The notes below the pieces were generated by a model. That model did not search any database, was not told the origin of the DNA, and was given only the letters and a program-made list of their open reading frames with translations. Shown here one piece after another: positions 17,594 to 25,787 of a stretch of DNA of 64,000 nt. Position numbers and translations under genes: made by a program. Positions within the stretch are counted from its first letter, which is position 1, and the number at the start of each line of letters is the position of its first letter. Source of the stretch: Bacteroidetes bacterium GWF2_33_38 (lineage in GTDB: Bacteria > Bacteroidota > Bacteroidia > Bacteroidales > GWF2-33-38); contig MEOF01000020.1 in assembly GCA_001769505.1 (NCBI GenBank), forward strand, positions 47,130 to 111,129, written 5' to 3'.

Positions 17594-19993
17594 CTAAATT
17601 TTTAATCCAATTACTAAAATATCGTCAATTTGTTCGTGATGACCTTTCCATTTGTTAAAAGTGCTTTCAAGAATCATTTTGTTCTCGTCCATTGCTCTAT
17701 TTCGGTTTTCGAACAAGAGTTCTTTAAATCGGTTGTATTTGAATTTTTTATACTTTTCACCTCCAAATTGGTCGGCAAATCCATCAGAAAATAGATATAT
17801 CTGTGTTCCTTGAGCAATATCAATAATATTATTTGTAAAGGGTTTATTTTCAACTGTATGTATGCTTATAGGCATTTTATCTGCTTTGTATTCTAATATT
17901 TCCGAATTGTTATCTTGAATCATATAAATCGGATTGTATGCACCTGAATATTCAAGTTTCATACTTTCTTTATCTATTATAACCAATGCTATATCCATCC
18001 CGTCTTTCGCTTCTCCTTCTTTACCTGTTTGATGAAGCGATTTCATAATATTCGCTCTCAAACGGTTTAAAATTACATCAGCCGACAAAATTTCGCTTTG
18101 ATTCACAATTTCGTTTAAAAATGTAATTCCCAACAAACTCATAAATGCTCCCGGAACTCCATGACCTGTACAATCAGCAGCAGCAACTACAACTTTATTG
18201 TTTTTTACATTCATCCAATAAAAATCACCACTGACAATATCTCTAGGTTTGTAAAAAATAAAATGGTCGGCTAAAAAACTCGTCAGCACATTTTCTGGAG
18301 GTAGCACAGCTGATTGAATTCTTAAGGCATAATGAATGCTATCGGTCATTTCTTTTTTCTGAATCGCAATCATGTCTCGTTGCTCGGTAGCTAAATCGCG
18401 TTGTGCTTGAATTTCTTGTTTTTGTTCAGCTAATAAAAGATTTGCTTTTCGTTTTTGGCGATACTCACGAATGATAAGTATTGTGAAAATTATGAACATG
18501 ATAAAACCGATTATGAATGTGATTATCAAGTTTTTTTGATTTTCGATTTGCTCGTCTTGTAGCTTTTGTTTGTTATTCAAAAGTTCAATTTCTTTTTGTT
18601 TTTTTTCGGTTTCGTACTTAGTTTCGAGTTCTGTAATACGCTCGTGGCTTTCTTCAGAGAACATTGAATCTTTTACAGCAATAAATTTTTTGTAGTATTC
18701 GAAAGCCAATTTATAATTTCCTTGCAAATCGTAAATCAATGAAAATGCATCGTAAATATCTTTTACAAGTTCTTTTTTGTTCAACTCTCGAGCAAGTATC
18801 AAACTTTGATTCAAATAATCAGTGGCTTTTCCGTAATTTTTGAGTTTAATGTGTATGCTTCCAATATTTTGAAGTGCACTCGCAATTCCTTGTTTATTTC
18901 CTAGCTCGTTTCTAATTTCAAGCGAACGATTTAGATATTCCAAGGCCTTTTCGTTTTCCATTTTCTTTTTACTCAAGATAACGCCAATGTTTTCGAGTGT
19001 ACCTGCACTTCCGTTTTTATCGCCAATTTCTTCCTCGAATGACAAAGCTTTGTGATAATTTTCAAGAGCTAAGTCAACGCTGTCGAGCTTTTCATAGATT
19101 GAGCCAATATTTACCAATGAATTAGCCATGCCATATTTATCGTTCAACTCGGACATCAACTCAAATGAATTTTTGAAATTTTCGAGGGCTTTTTGCTCAT
19201 ACAAACCATATTCGGTTTCGGAATATTTCCCCCAATCTTTATATACCAATCCAATATTGTTCAAGGTATTAGCAATTCCAACTTTATCGTTTTGGACTTC
19301 GTATATTTTTATCGAGTTTTGATAACATTCTAGTGCTTTTTCATAATTCGCCCATTCTTGATATATAATTCCCAACATCTGTAAGGAATTCGCTTTTCCA
19401 GCATCATCATTTAGTTTTTTTGAAATTTCATAGGCTTGTTCAAATTGCGAAACTGCTCTATCGAAACTTCCTAAAAAGAAATATAATTGACCTTTGCTTC
19501 GAAGTGCAGCCGCTACTTCTTCTGGCATTCCTATTTCGCCGTATATTTTTAATGCATTTTCGTAACTATTGATGGCTTTTTCGAATTTATTTTGTTTTTT
19601 GTAGATGTATCCGAAATTAAAATATAAATCGGCAACACCTTTTTTATCGTCAAGAATACGTTTTATTTCTTGTGATTTTTGGTAGTAATCCAAAGCTTTA
19701 TCCAACTCTCCTTTATACAAATAAATTGAACCAAGTGTTTTTATAGCAGAAGCCTTCTCCTTTTGATTATTTGTTTTTTCAGAAATTTTCAGAGCCTCGT
19801 CAGCATATTGATTGCTTTTAACTAAATCGGCTGATAAATATTCTGTTGCCAAAGAATTAAGAACTTCAGCTCTTATTTCTGGTTTAGAATTATCGAGTGC
19901 TTCAAGTAAGCTATCAATCTTATTATCTTGACTATACAGCAAACATGAGACAAAAATAAAAGCAACAAAAAATGTATAAAATATTTTTTTCAT
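17594..19993 (-). CDS. TPR repeat / SpoIIE-type PP2C serine phosphatase, membrane anchored
   Basis: 799 aa. A signal peptide (about 1-22) leads into roughly nine or ten tetratricopeptide repeats up to about residue 430 (for example ALDYYQKSQEIKRILDDKKG, ALECYQNSIKIYEVQNDKVG). A transmembrane helix lies near 485-507 (NLIITFIIGFIMFIIFTILI), then a coiled coil (KQEIQAQRDLATEQRDMIA) and a SpoIIE/PP2C domain from about 557, with VSGDFYWMN, DCTGHGVPGAFMSLLG near 611 and LFSDGFADQFGG. The layout suggests periplasmic TPRs sensing a signal and a cytoplasmic phosphatase acting on an anti-sigma-factor antagonist or similar protein; the target is unknown. Confidence 0.9.
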   Translation of the reverse strand: MKKIFYTFFVAFIFVSCLLYSQDNKIDSLLEALDNSKPEIRAEVLNSLATEYLSADLVKSNQYADEALKISEKTNNQKEKASAIKTLGSIYLYKGELDKALDYYQKSQEIKRILDDKKGVADLYFNFGYIYKKQNKFEKAINSYENALKIYGEIGMPEEVAAALRSKGQLYFFLGSFDRAVSQFEQAYEISKKLNDDAGKANSLQMLGIIYQEWANYEKALECYQNSIKIYEVQNDKVGIANTLNNIGLVYKDWGKYSETEYGLYEQKALENFKNSFELMSELNDKYGMANSLVNIGSIYEKLDSVDLALENYHKALSFEEEIGDKNGSAGTLENIGVILSKKKMENEKALEYLNRSLEIRNELGNKQGIASALQNIGSIHIKLKNYGKATDYLNQSLILARELNKKELVKDIYDAFSLIYDLQGNYKLAFEYYKKFIAVKDSMFSEESHERITELETKYETEKKQKEIELLNNKQKLQDEQIENQKNLIITFIIGFIMFIIFTILIIREYRQKRKANLLLAEQKQEIQAQRDLATEQRDMIAIQKKEMTDSIHYALRIQSAVLPPENVLTSFLADHFIFYKPRDIVSGDFYWMNVKNNKVVVAAADCTGHGVPGAFMSLLGITFLNEIVNQSEILSADVILNRLRANIMKSLHQTGKEGEAKDGMDIALVIIDKESMKLEYSGAYNPIYMIQDNNSEILEYKADKMPISIHTVENKPFTNNIIDIAQGTQIYLFSDGFADQFGGEKYKKFKYNRFKELLFENRNRAMDENKMILESTFNKWKGHHEQIDDILVIGLKI

Positions 19994-20109
19994 TTCAACA
20001 ACTAAAATATAAAATAATTGTCAATTTAAAGGCTCAATGAATAATTATTTATTAGAGATTATAAAAACGTTTTTTGAATAAACAACTTATGGCATTTATT
20101 CATTGAAAA

Positions 20110-21651
20110 TTACTCGACTACTTTTTTGAAATCTAATTCGGTAAAATCGAAATCAGGATTTGGGACATCAACTTTCATGGTTGAAATTTTCCCACTTTTA
20201 TCAATTGTAAATTCTACAGTTCCCTTTGGTAGTGAAGGAAATTTTTCGAATTTAATTTGAAAAGTATTGTTTTCCCAATGGGTTAAGTCGGAAATAAAAT
20301 CAGGAGCTGGAAGAAATTGAATTTGAAGCTTTCCGTTCAGCAATGATATTTTTGCGTCGCCATACAATGAACTTCGGTAAGTTCCTGCATATCGGCTAAG
20401 TTCAAAACTTGGTTTAGTATTTAGTTTTCGTTCTTTTTCTTTTTTTGCATTTTCTTCTTTTTCATATTCTTTGTTCCCATTATAAAATCGAAGATATAAA
20501 TTACTCCAATCTCTTGTATTCGTACTTAAGTATGTGTCAAGAATTTTATACATCAAAGCTTCAGGTAAATAATTTATGCTATTCGTTAAAACTACAAAGC
20601 CTAAACCTTCTTCTGGTACAAGTACAACTTTAGAAATCATTCCGTCTAATCCGCCACTGTGATTGATAATTTTACGACCGTGATAATCGAATAAATCCCA
20701 TCCTAAACCATAAGCACTAAAATGTGTCGTAGGCGTATAAATTTCATTAAATCGTTCTATTTTCTGAATGGTTTGTGGAGCCCAAAGTTCTTTTAAACGC
20801 TCCTCTGGAATAATTGTTTTATCTTTATAAACGCCTTTGTTTAAAAGCATTTGAATCCATTTCGACATATCAACAACATTTGAATTAATACCTCCAGCTG
20901 CTGCAATATTGTCCCAACTTATGTATTTTATTTTAGTTACTTTATCGTCAACCATTACGTGAGGTTGAGCTATGTTTAGATTTTTCCCGAATTTTGAAAT
21001 CGATGTATTTGTCGATGTCATTCCCAATGGTTTGAAAAATTTTTCATCAACAAACAAATCCCAAGTTTTACCTGTAATTTTAGGAATTATTTCTCCAGCA
21101 GCTAAAAACATAATGTTTGAATAGCCATAATGTGTTCGAAATGGATATTTAGGTTTTAAATTTTTTGCTCTTTTAATTATTTCTTCTCTCGTGTATTTGG
21201 TCGAGTACCAAAGTAAGTCTCCGCTAAAAGTTACCAACCCGCTTCTATGGCTCAACAAATCAGCAATTGTCATATTACTAGTAACATAAGAATCATACAT
21301 TTTAAAATACGGAAGAAAATCAATTACCTTATCATCCCATACAATATCTCCTTTTTCAACTAACAAAGCAATGGCAGCTGATGTAAATGCTTTTGTGTTC
21401 GAAGCAATTCCAAAAAGAGTATTCTTATCAACTTTGTCGGCTTTAGTAATATCTCTAACACCATAACCTTTTGCAAAAATAACCGAGTCATTTTTTACAA
21501 TTGCGATTGCCATTCCGGGAATTTCCCATTCGATTAACGATTTTTGAAAATACCTATCAAGTTCTTGTATATTAACTGATTGAGCAAATAAATTTGTTGT
21601 TAAAATAAAAGAAACTGCAAAAAATATTGCAATTCTAAATGCACGTATCAT
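20110..21651 (-). CDS. Serine hydrolase, beta-lactamase class C-like (penicillin-binding protein-like)
   Basis: 513 aa with a signal peptide (AIFFAVSFILTTNLFAQ), so periplasmic. The acylation motif is S84-N-T-K87 (FGIASNTKAFTS), the second motif Y177-S-N179 (HYGYSNIMFLAAG) and the third HSGG near residue 329 (INHSGGLDG). The C-terminal about 100 residues form a lipocalin-like DUF3471-type domain (LSRYAGTYRSSLYGDAKISL). Such proteins are D-aminopeptidases, esterases or peptidoglycan peptidases; true beta-lactamase activity is not implied. It stands alone between a divergent ABC-F gene and the phosphatase operon. Confidence 0.85.
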   Translation of the reverse strand: MIRAFRIAIFFAVSFILTTNLFAQSVNIQELDRYFQKSLIEWEIPGMAIAIVKNDSVIFAKGYGVRDITKADKVDKNTLFGIASNTKAFTSAAIALLVEKGDIVWDDKVIDFLPYFKMYDSYVTSNMTIADLLSHRSGLVTFSGDLLWYSTKYTREEIIKRAKNLKPKYPFRTHYGYSNIMFLAAGEIIPKITGKTWDLFVDEKFFKPLGMTSTNTSISKFGKNLNIAQPHVMVDDKVTKIKYISWDNIAAAGGINSNVVDMSKWIQMLLNKGVYKDKTIIPEERLKELWAPQTIQKIERFNEIYTPTTHFSAYGLGWDLFDYHGRKIINHSGGLDGMISKVVLVPEEGLGFVVLTNSINYLPEALMYKILDTYLSTNTRDWSNLYLRFYNGNKEYEKEENAKKEKERKLNTKPSFELSRYAGTYRSSLYGDAKISLLNGKLQIQFLPAPDFISDLTHWENNTFQIKFEKFPSLPKGTVEFTIDKSGKISTMKVDVPNPDFDFTELDFKKVVE

Positions 21652-21807
21652 CTGTTATTAAATTATAAGTTCGTAGCGTTAATTCTGAAATTTTCTGTTT
21701 TAAATAATTTTCAAAATTAATATAAATCAGACGAGTTCTACAAAGAATTTAATTTAAAAATGTATTTTTGAAACATCTTTTAAAATATTGTTTTCAAATA
21801 TTATAAC

Positions 21808-23670
21808 GTGAATTACTTTCAAGTAGAAAATTTAACCAAGAGTTTCGGCGATTTAATCTTGTTCGAAGATATTTCGTTCAGCATTCATAAAGGACAAAAG
21901 TTTGCAATGATTGCTAAAAATGGAGCTGGAAAAACAACCATGCTCAATATTATCACAAAAAAAGACACTGCCGATTCGGGAAATATTATTTTCCGCAACG
22001 ATGTTTCAGTTGGTTATCTTGAGCAAAATCCGGTTTTTAATGAAGAAAAAACAGTTTTTGATGAAGTCTTTTCTTCATCAAATCAATTAATTAATTTGAT
22101 TCGTGATTACGAAAAAGCTGTTGAACTTGATGATAAAAAGGCAATCGAAGAACTGCTTGTTAAAATGGATACTTTAAAAGCTTGGGATCACGAAGTAAGG
22201 GTAAAACAAATACTTACAGAATTAAAAATTTTAAATCTTGACCAAAAAATAAAGGAACTTTCGGGAGGACAAAAGAAACGTTTAGCATTGGCAAATCTTT
22301 TAATCAATAAACCTGATTTTATAATTCTCGACGAGCCTACCAACCACCTGGATATTGATATGATTGAATGGCTTGAGACCTATTTAATTAACAATACAGC
22401 AACCCTTTTAATGGTTACTCATGATCGCTATTTTCTTGACCGTGTGTGCGATAATATTATCGAAATCGACGATAGAAAAGTATTTCATTACAAAGGAAAT
22501 TATTCATATTTTCTCGATAAACGCGAAGAAAGAATAGCAAATACGAATGCCGAAGTAGATAAAGCTCGAAACCTTATGCGTAAAGAGCTTGAGTGGATGC
22601 GAAGAATGCCAAAAGCTAGAAGCACTAAGGCTAAGTCGCGTATTGATTCCTTTTACGATTTACAAGAAAAAGCTTCGACCAAAAAAAGCGACGAAAGCAT
22701 AAAATTAAATGTTAAAACGGCTCGTTTAGGAAAGAAAATTTTAGAAATTTCGTATTTAAATAAAAGTTTTGGCGATGTTAAAATTTTAAAAGATTTCACT
22801 TATATTTTCAAAAGAAACGAAAAAATTGGTATCGTCGGAAATAACGGAACCGGAAAATCGACTTTATTGAATATCATTACTGGAAACATTAAAGCCGATT
22901 CAGGGAAATTTGATGTTGGCGAAACCGTTGTTTTTGGTTATTACAAACAAGAAGGCATCAAAATCGACGAAAACAAACGTGTTATTGATGTGGTTAGAGA
23001 TATTGCCGAAGTAGTTGAACTTAGCGATGGGCACAAAATGTCGGTTTCACAATTTTTAAACTACTTTCTATTTCCAAACGACCGACAATATATACCTGTG
23101 TCGAAATTAAGTGGAGGAGAAAAGCGACGCTTGTATTTGATGACCGTATTGATGAAAAATCCAAATTTTTTAATTCTCGATGAACCTACCAACGACTTAG
23201 ACATATTTACATTAAATGTGTTGGAAGATTTTCTTCAAAATTATCAAGGTTGTGTAATTGCTGTTTCGCACGATCGATATTTTATGGATAAAGTTGTTGA
23301 CCATGTTTTTGCTTTTGAAGGTGATGGAAAAGTAAAAGATTTTCCTGGAAATTATACAATATATCTCGATAAAAAAGAAGCTGAAAAAAAACTCATTTCA
23401 GCAAAATCGAAAACCGATACCAGCGATAAAAATGTAAGGGTTAAGCCCGAACGAGAACGAAAACTTACGTTTAACGAAAAACGTGAGTTTGAACAACTAG
23501 AAATTGATATTGCTACATTTGAAGAAGAAAAAGAAGAACTTGAAAAACAAATGAATTCAGGGGATTTGCCATCAGATGAATTGATAAAAAAAGCCAATCG
23601 TTTCAGTCAATTGCTCGAAATACTGGAAGAAAAAGAAAACCGATGGCTCGAATTAAGCGAATTGTTGTAG
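21808..23670 (+). CDS. ABC-F family ATPase (ribosome-associated, Uup/EttA-like)
   Basis: 620 aa with two ATP-binding cassettes and no membrane segments. Cassette 1 has Walker A NGAGKTT around 38-44, signature LSGGQKKRLALANLL and Walker B FIILDEPTNHLDI. Cassette 2 has GNNGTGKST near 345-355, LSGGEKRRLYLM and FLILDEPTNDLDI. An arm/linker (LEWMRRMPKARSTKAKSR) lies between them and a C-terminal coiled coil follows (FEEEKEELEKQM), as in Uup-type proteins. Family members act on the ribosome or, for Uup, on branched DNA. The start is GTG at 21808; no ATG fits. A TATTTTTG -7-like box lies at 21763-21770. Confidence 0.9.
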   Translation: MNYFQVENLTKSFGDLILFEDISFSIHKGQKFAMIAKNGAGKTTMLNIITKKDTADSGNIIFRNDVSVGYLEQNPVFNEEKTVFDEVFSSSNQLINLIRDYEKAVELDDKKAIEELLVKMDTLKAWDHEVRVKQILTELKILNLDQKIKELSGGQKKRLALANLLINKPDFIILDEPTNHLDIDMIEWLETYLINNTATLLMVTHDRYFLDRVCDNIIEIDDRKVFHYKGNYSYFLDKREERIANTNAEVDKARNLMRKELEWMRRMPKARSTKAKSRIDSFYDLQEKASTKKSDESIKLNVKTARLGKKILEISYLNKSFGDVKILKDFTYIFKRNEKIGIVGNNGTGKSTLLNIITGNIKADSGKFDVGETVVFGYYKQEGIKIDENKRVIDVVRDIAEVVELSDGHKMSVSQFLNYFLFPNDRQYIPVSKLSGGEKRRLYLMTVLMKNPNFLILDEPTNDLDIFTLNVLEDFLQNYQGCVIAVSHDRYFMDKVVDHVFAFEGDGKVKDFPGNYTIYLDKKEAEKKLISAKSKTDTSDKNVRVKPERERKLTFNEKREFEQLEIDIATFEEEKEELEKQMNSGDLPSDELIKKANRFSQLLEILEEKENRWLELSELL

Positions 23671-23671
23671 T

Positions 23672-25033
23672 TTAAGCAAAAAGCGAAAATAATATTCGTC
23701 CTGCAAGCAAATAAATAAACAATCCCATAATATCGTTTACTGTTGTGATAAAAGGACCAGTAGCCAAAGCCGGATCAATTTTAAATCGGTTTAAAGCAAG
23801 AGGGACAAAGGTTCCGAAAAGTGAAGCAAAAATAATTACAGCAAACAATGCAACGCTTACGGTTACTGTCAAAATAAAGGTATCGCTTACAAAATAATTA
23901 TAAGCAAAAATCAACGATGAGCATACAATTCCATTAATGAATGCTACCAAAAATTCTTTTGATAATTTATTGATTGTTCTCACATTTGTAATCGAATTAT
24001 TAGCGAGACCTTGAACAATAATCGCAGACGATTGAACTCCCACATTTCCTCCCATTGCTGCAATTAAGGGTAAAAAGAAAATCATTTCGGGGTAAATTCC
24101 CAAATCTACTTCATAATATGCAATTACTCGTGAACCAATGATTCCACCTATCAAACCGATAAGTAACCAAGGAAGTCGAGCTCGAGTCAATAACCATGGA
24201 CTATCAGAATGTTCAACGTCTTCAGAAATACCCGAAATCATTTGGTAATCTTTTTCAGCTTCTTCACGCATTACTTCCACAATATCGTCGATGGTTATTT
24301 GTCCAAGTAAACGCCCAATGCTATCAACAACTGGAATGGAAACTAAATCGTATTTTTGCATGATTATCCCCACTTCATCAGCAGGTTTATCTACTCTAAC
24401 CGACATTACATCGGGAGTACAAATAGTTGCAATTTTGGTCGAAGGAGAACTCACAACCAGCCTTTTTAACGAAAGAAGACCTTTTAATATATTATTGTCG
24501 TCAACAACATATACATTATAAATATGTTCGATATTTTCGGCCTGACGTCGAATTTCTTCGATACAACTTTGTACATCGCTATTTTCATTAACCGAAATTA
24601 ATTCTTTTGCCATTACTCCACCAGCGGTATCCTCGTCATAATTAAGAAGGTCAACAATATCTCCGGCCTGCTCTCTATCATGAATTTGCGAAAGAACTTC
24701 TTCTTGTTTTTTTTCTGATAACTCCCCAATAATATCGGCGGCGTCATCCGATTCAATATTGTGAATTAATTGTTTTGCAATAACTTCTGATGGCAGAATT
24801 TTTAAAAATTTGTCTCTAAGATCGTCTTCTAATTCGACAAAAACGTCTGCTGCAATTTCTTTTTCAAGCAACAAATAGATGTATTTTGCATCATCAATCG
24901 ATATTTCATCAAACATCTCAGCTATATCAGCCGGGTGCAATTTTTCAATTAACTCTAATGTTTTTTCCTTGTTTTCGGTAGAAATAACATCTCTTAATTG
25001 ATCTAAAAAATCATCGGTTAATTCAAAATTCAT
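23672..25033 (-). CDS. mgtE: Magnesium transporter MgtE
   Basis: 453 aa, the usual length. It has the helical N domain (KLHPADIAEMFDEISIDDAK and following), two CBS domains at about 135-255 (GVMAKELISVNENSDVQSC, VVDSIGRLLGQITIDDIVEV), a connecting helix and five membrane helices at about 285-453, with MGGNVGVQSSAIIVQGLA and PLALNRFKIDPALATGPF, the segment lining the Mg2+ pore. Cytoplasmic Mg2+ bound by the N and CBS domains closes the channel in characterised members. Its stop abuts that of the convergent ABC-F gene. A TATCTTTG -7 box is present on the minus strand at 25064-25071. Confidence 0.95.
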   Translation of the reverse strand: MNFELTDDFLDQLRDVISTENKEKTLELIEKLHPADIAEMFDEISIDDAKYIYLLLEKEIAADVFVELEDDLRDKFLKILPSEVIAKQLIHNIESDDAADIIGELSEKKQEEVLSQIHDREQAGDIVDLLNYDEDTAGGVMAKELISVNENSDVQSCIEEIRRQAENIEHIYNVYVVDDNNILKGLLSLKRLVVSSPSTKIATICTPDVMSVRVDKPADEVGIIMQKYDLVSIPVVDSIGRLLGQITIDDIVEVMREEAEKDYQMISGISEDVEHSDSPWLLTRARLPWLLIGLIGGIIGSRVIAYYEVDLGIYPEMIFFLPLIAAMGGNVGVQSSAIIVQGLANNSITNVRTINKLSKEFLVAFINGIVCSSLIFAYNYFVSDTFILTVTVSVALFAVIIFASLFGTFVPLALNRFKIDPALATGPFITTVNDIMGLFIYLLAGRILFSLFA

Positions 25034-25063
25034 AAAATATTTGTTTCAACTTGTAATAATTTG

Positions 25064-25071
25064 CAAAGATA
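25064..25071 (-). promoter_or_regulatory. -7 promoter element for mgtE
   Basis: TATCTTTG on the minus strand fits TAnnTTTG exactly and would start transcription near 25057, about 25 bases before the mgtE start. The -33 box is not clear. Confidence 0.4.
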
Positions 25072-25108
25072 GGTTTATATCATTTCTGTCCTAATTAAAA
25101 TTCAGAAT

Positions 25109-25603
25109 TTATTGACGTGGAATTTCCAACACTTCTAAATTTTTAAGTGCTTTTCCATCAATGCTAAATCGAATGGCTGTGCGAATTACATGAAATCCAT
25201 ATTTTCCGTAAGCACCTGGATTCATACACATCATATTAAAATCGTTATCGTACATAACTTTTAAAATATGTGAGTGCCCGCAAATAAAAAGCGATGGTTT
25301 TAATTCTTTGATTTGTATTAATGTTTTTGCATCGTAGTGTTTTGGATAACCACCTATATGAGTCATAAAAATATCAATATCTTCAACTCGAAAAAAAAGA
25401 TTGGGTTTACAAACTTGTCGAATATCGGTTCCGTCAATATTTCCGTAAACAGCCCTTAATAAAAAACTCTCGTTTAATTTATTATAAACCGTAATATTCC
25501 CAATATCTCCAGCATGCCAAATCTCGTCACAATCTTTGAAAAAAGAAAAGATTCTTTCATCAATTGTACCATGAGTATCAGACAAAAGCCCTATTTGTTT
25601 CAT
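25109..25603 (-). CDS. YfcE/MJ0936-type metallophosphodiesterase
   Basis: 164 aa. It carries the calcineurin-like phosphoesterase metal motifs: D8-T-H10 (LLSDTHG), DEIWHAGDIGN, a GNID segment, H in FMTHIGGYP and GHSHIL. Small proteins of this type hydrolyse phosphodiesters with Mn2+ or Ni2+ in the cytoplasm; the natural substrate is unknown. It lies 75 bases downstream of no close partner and has its own promoter-like sequence upstream. Confidence 0.9.
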   Translation of the reverse strand: MKQIGLLSDTHGTIDERIFSFFKDCDEIWHAGDIGNITVYNKLNESFLLRAVYGNIDGTDIRQVCKPNLFFRVEDIDIFMTHIGGYPKHYDAKTLIQIKELKPSLFICGHSHILKVMYDNDFNMMCMNPGAYGKYGFHVIRTAIRFSIDGKALKNLEVLEIPRQ

Positions 25604-25620
25604 CTTATTTTAATAAATTG

Positions 25621-25652
25621 CGAAGATATGGCAGAATTGTTTTAATTGCAAA
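25621..25652 (-). promoter_or_regulatory. Promoter for the YfcE-like gene
   Basis: On the minus strand a TTTG -33 box (25649-25652) is followed after 20 bases by TATCTTCG (25621-25628), one base off the TAnnTTTG consensus. Transcription would begin about 10 bases before the ATG at 25603. Confidence 0.5.
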
Positions 25653-25787
25653 CTACTCGTTTTTTAACATTTCAAGGTATTCGTTTAACATTACAAAATC
25701 AACATTCATAAATAATTGTATTTTGATTATTGTTCTTACAAAACATTGTTCTAATTTTATAAAATTAAAATCACGTAAATATTGTAG

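Noticed and set aside
20034..20106. Inverted repeat TCAATGAATAA ... TTATTCATTGA near the end of the serine hydrolase gene
   Set aside because: Arms of 11 AT-rich bases about 50 bases apart, no T-run beside them; likely chance.
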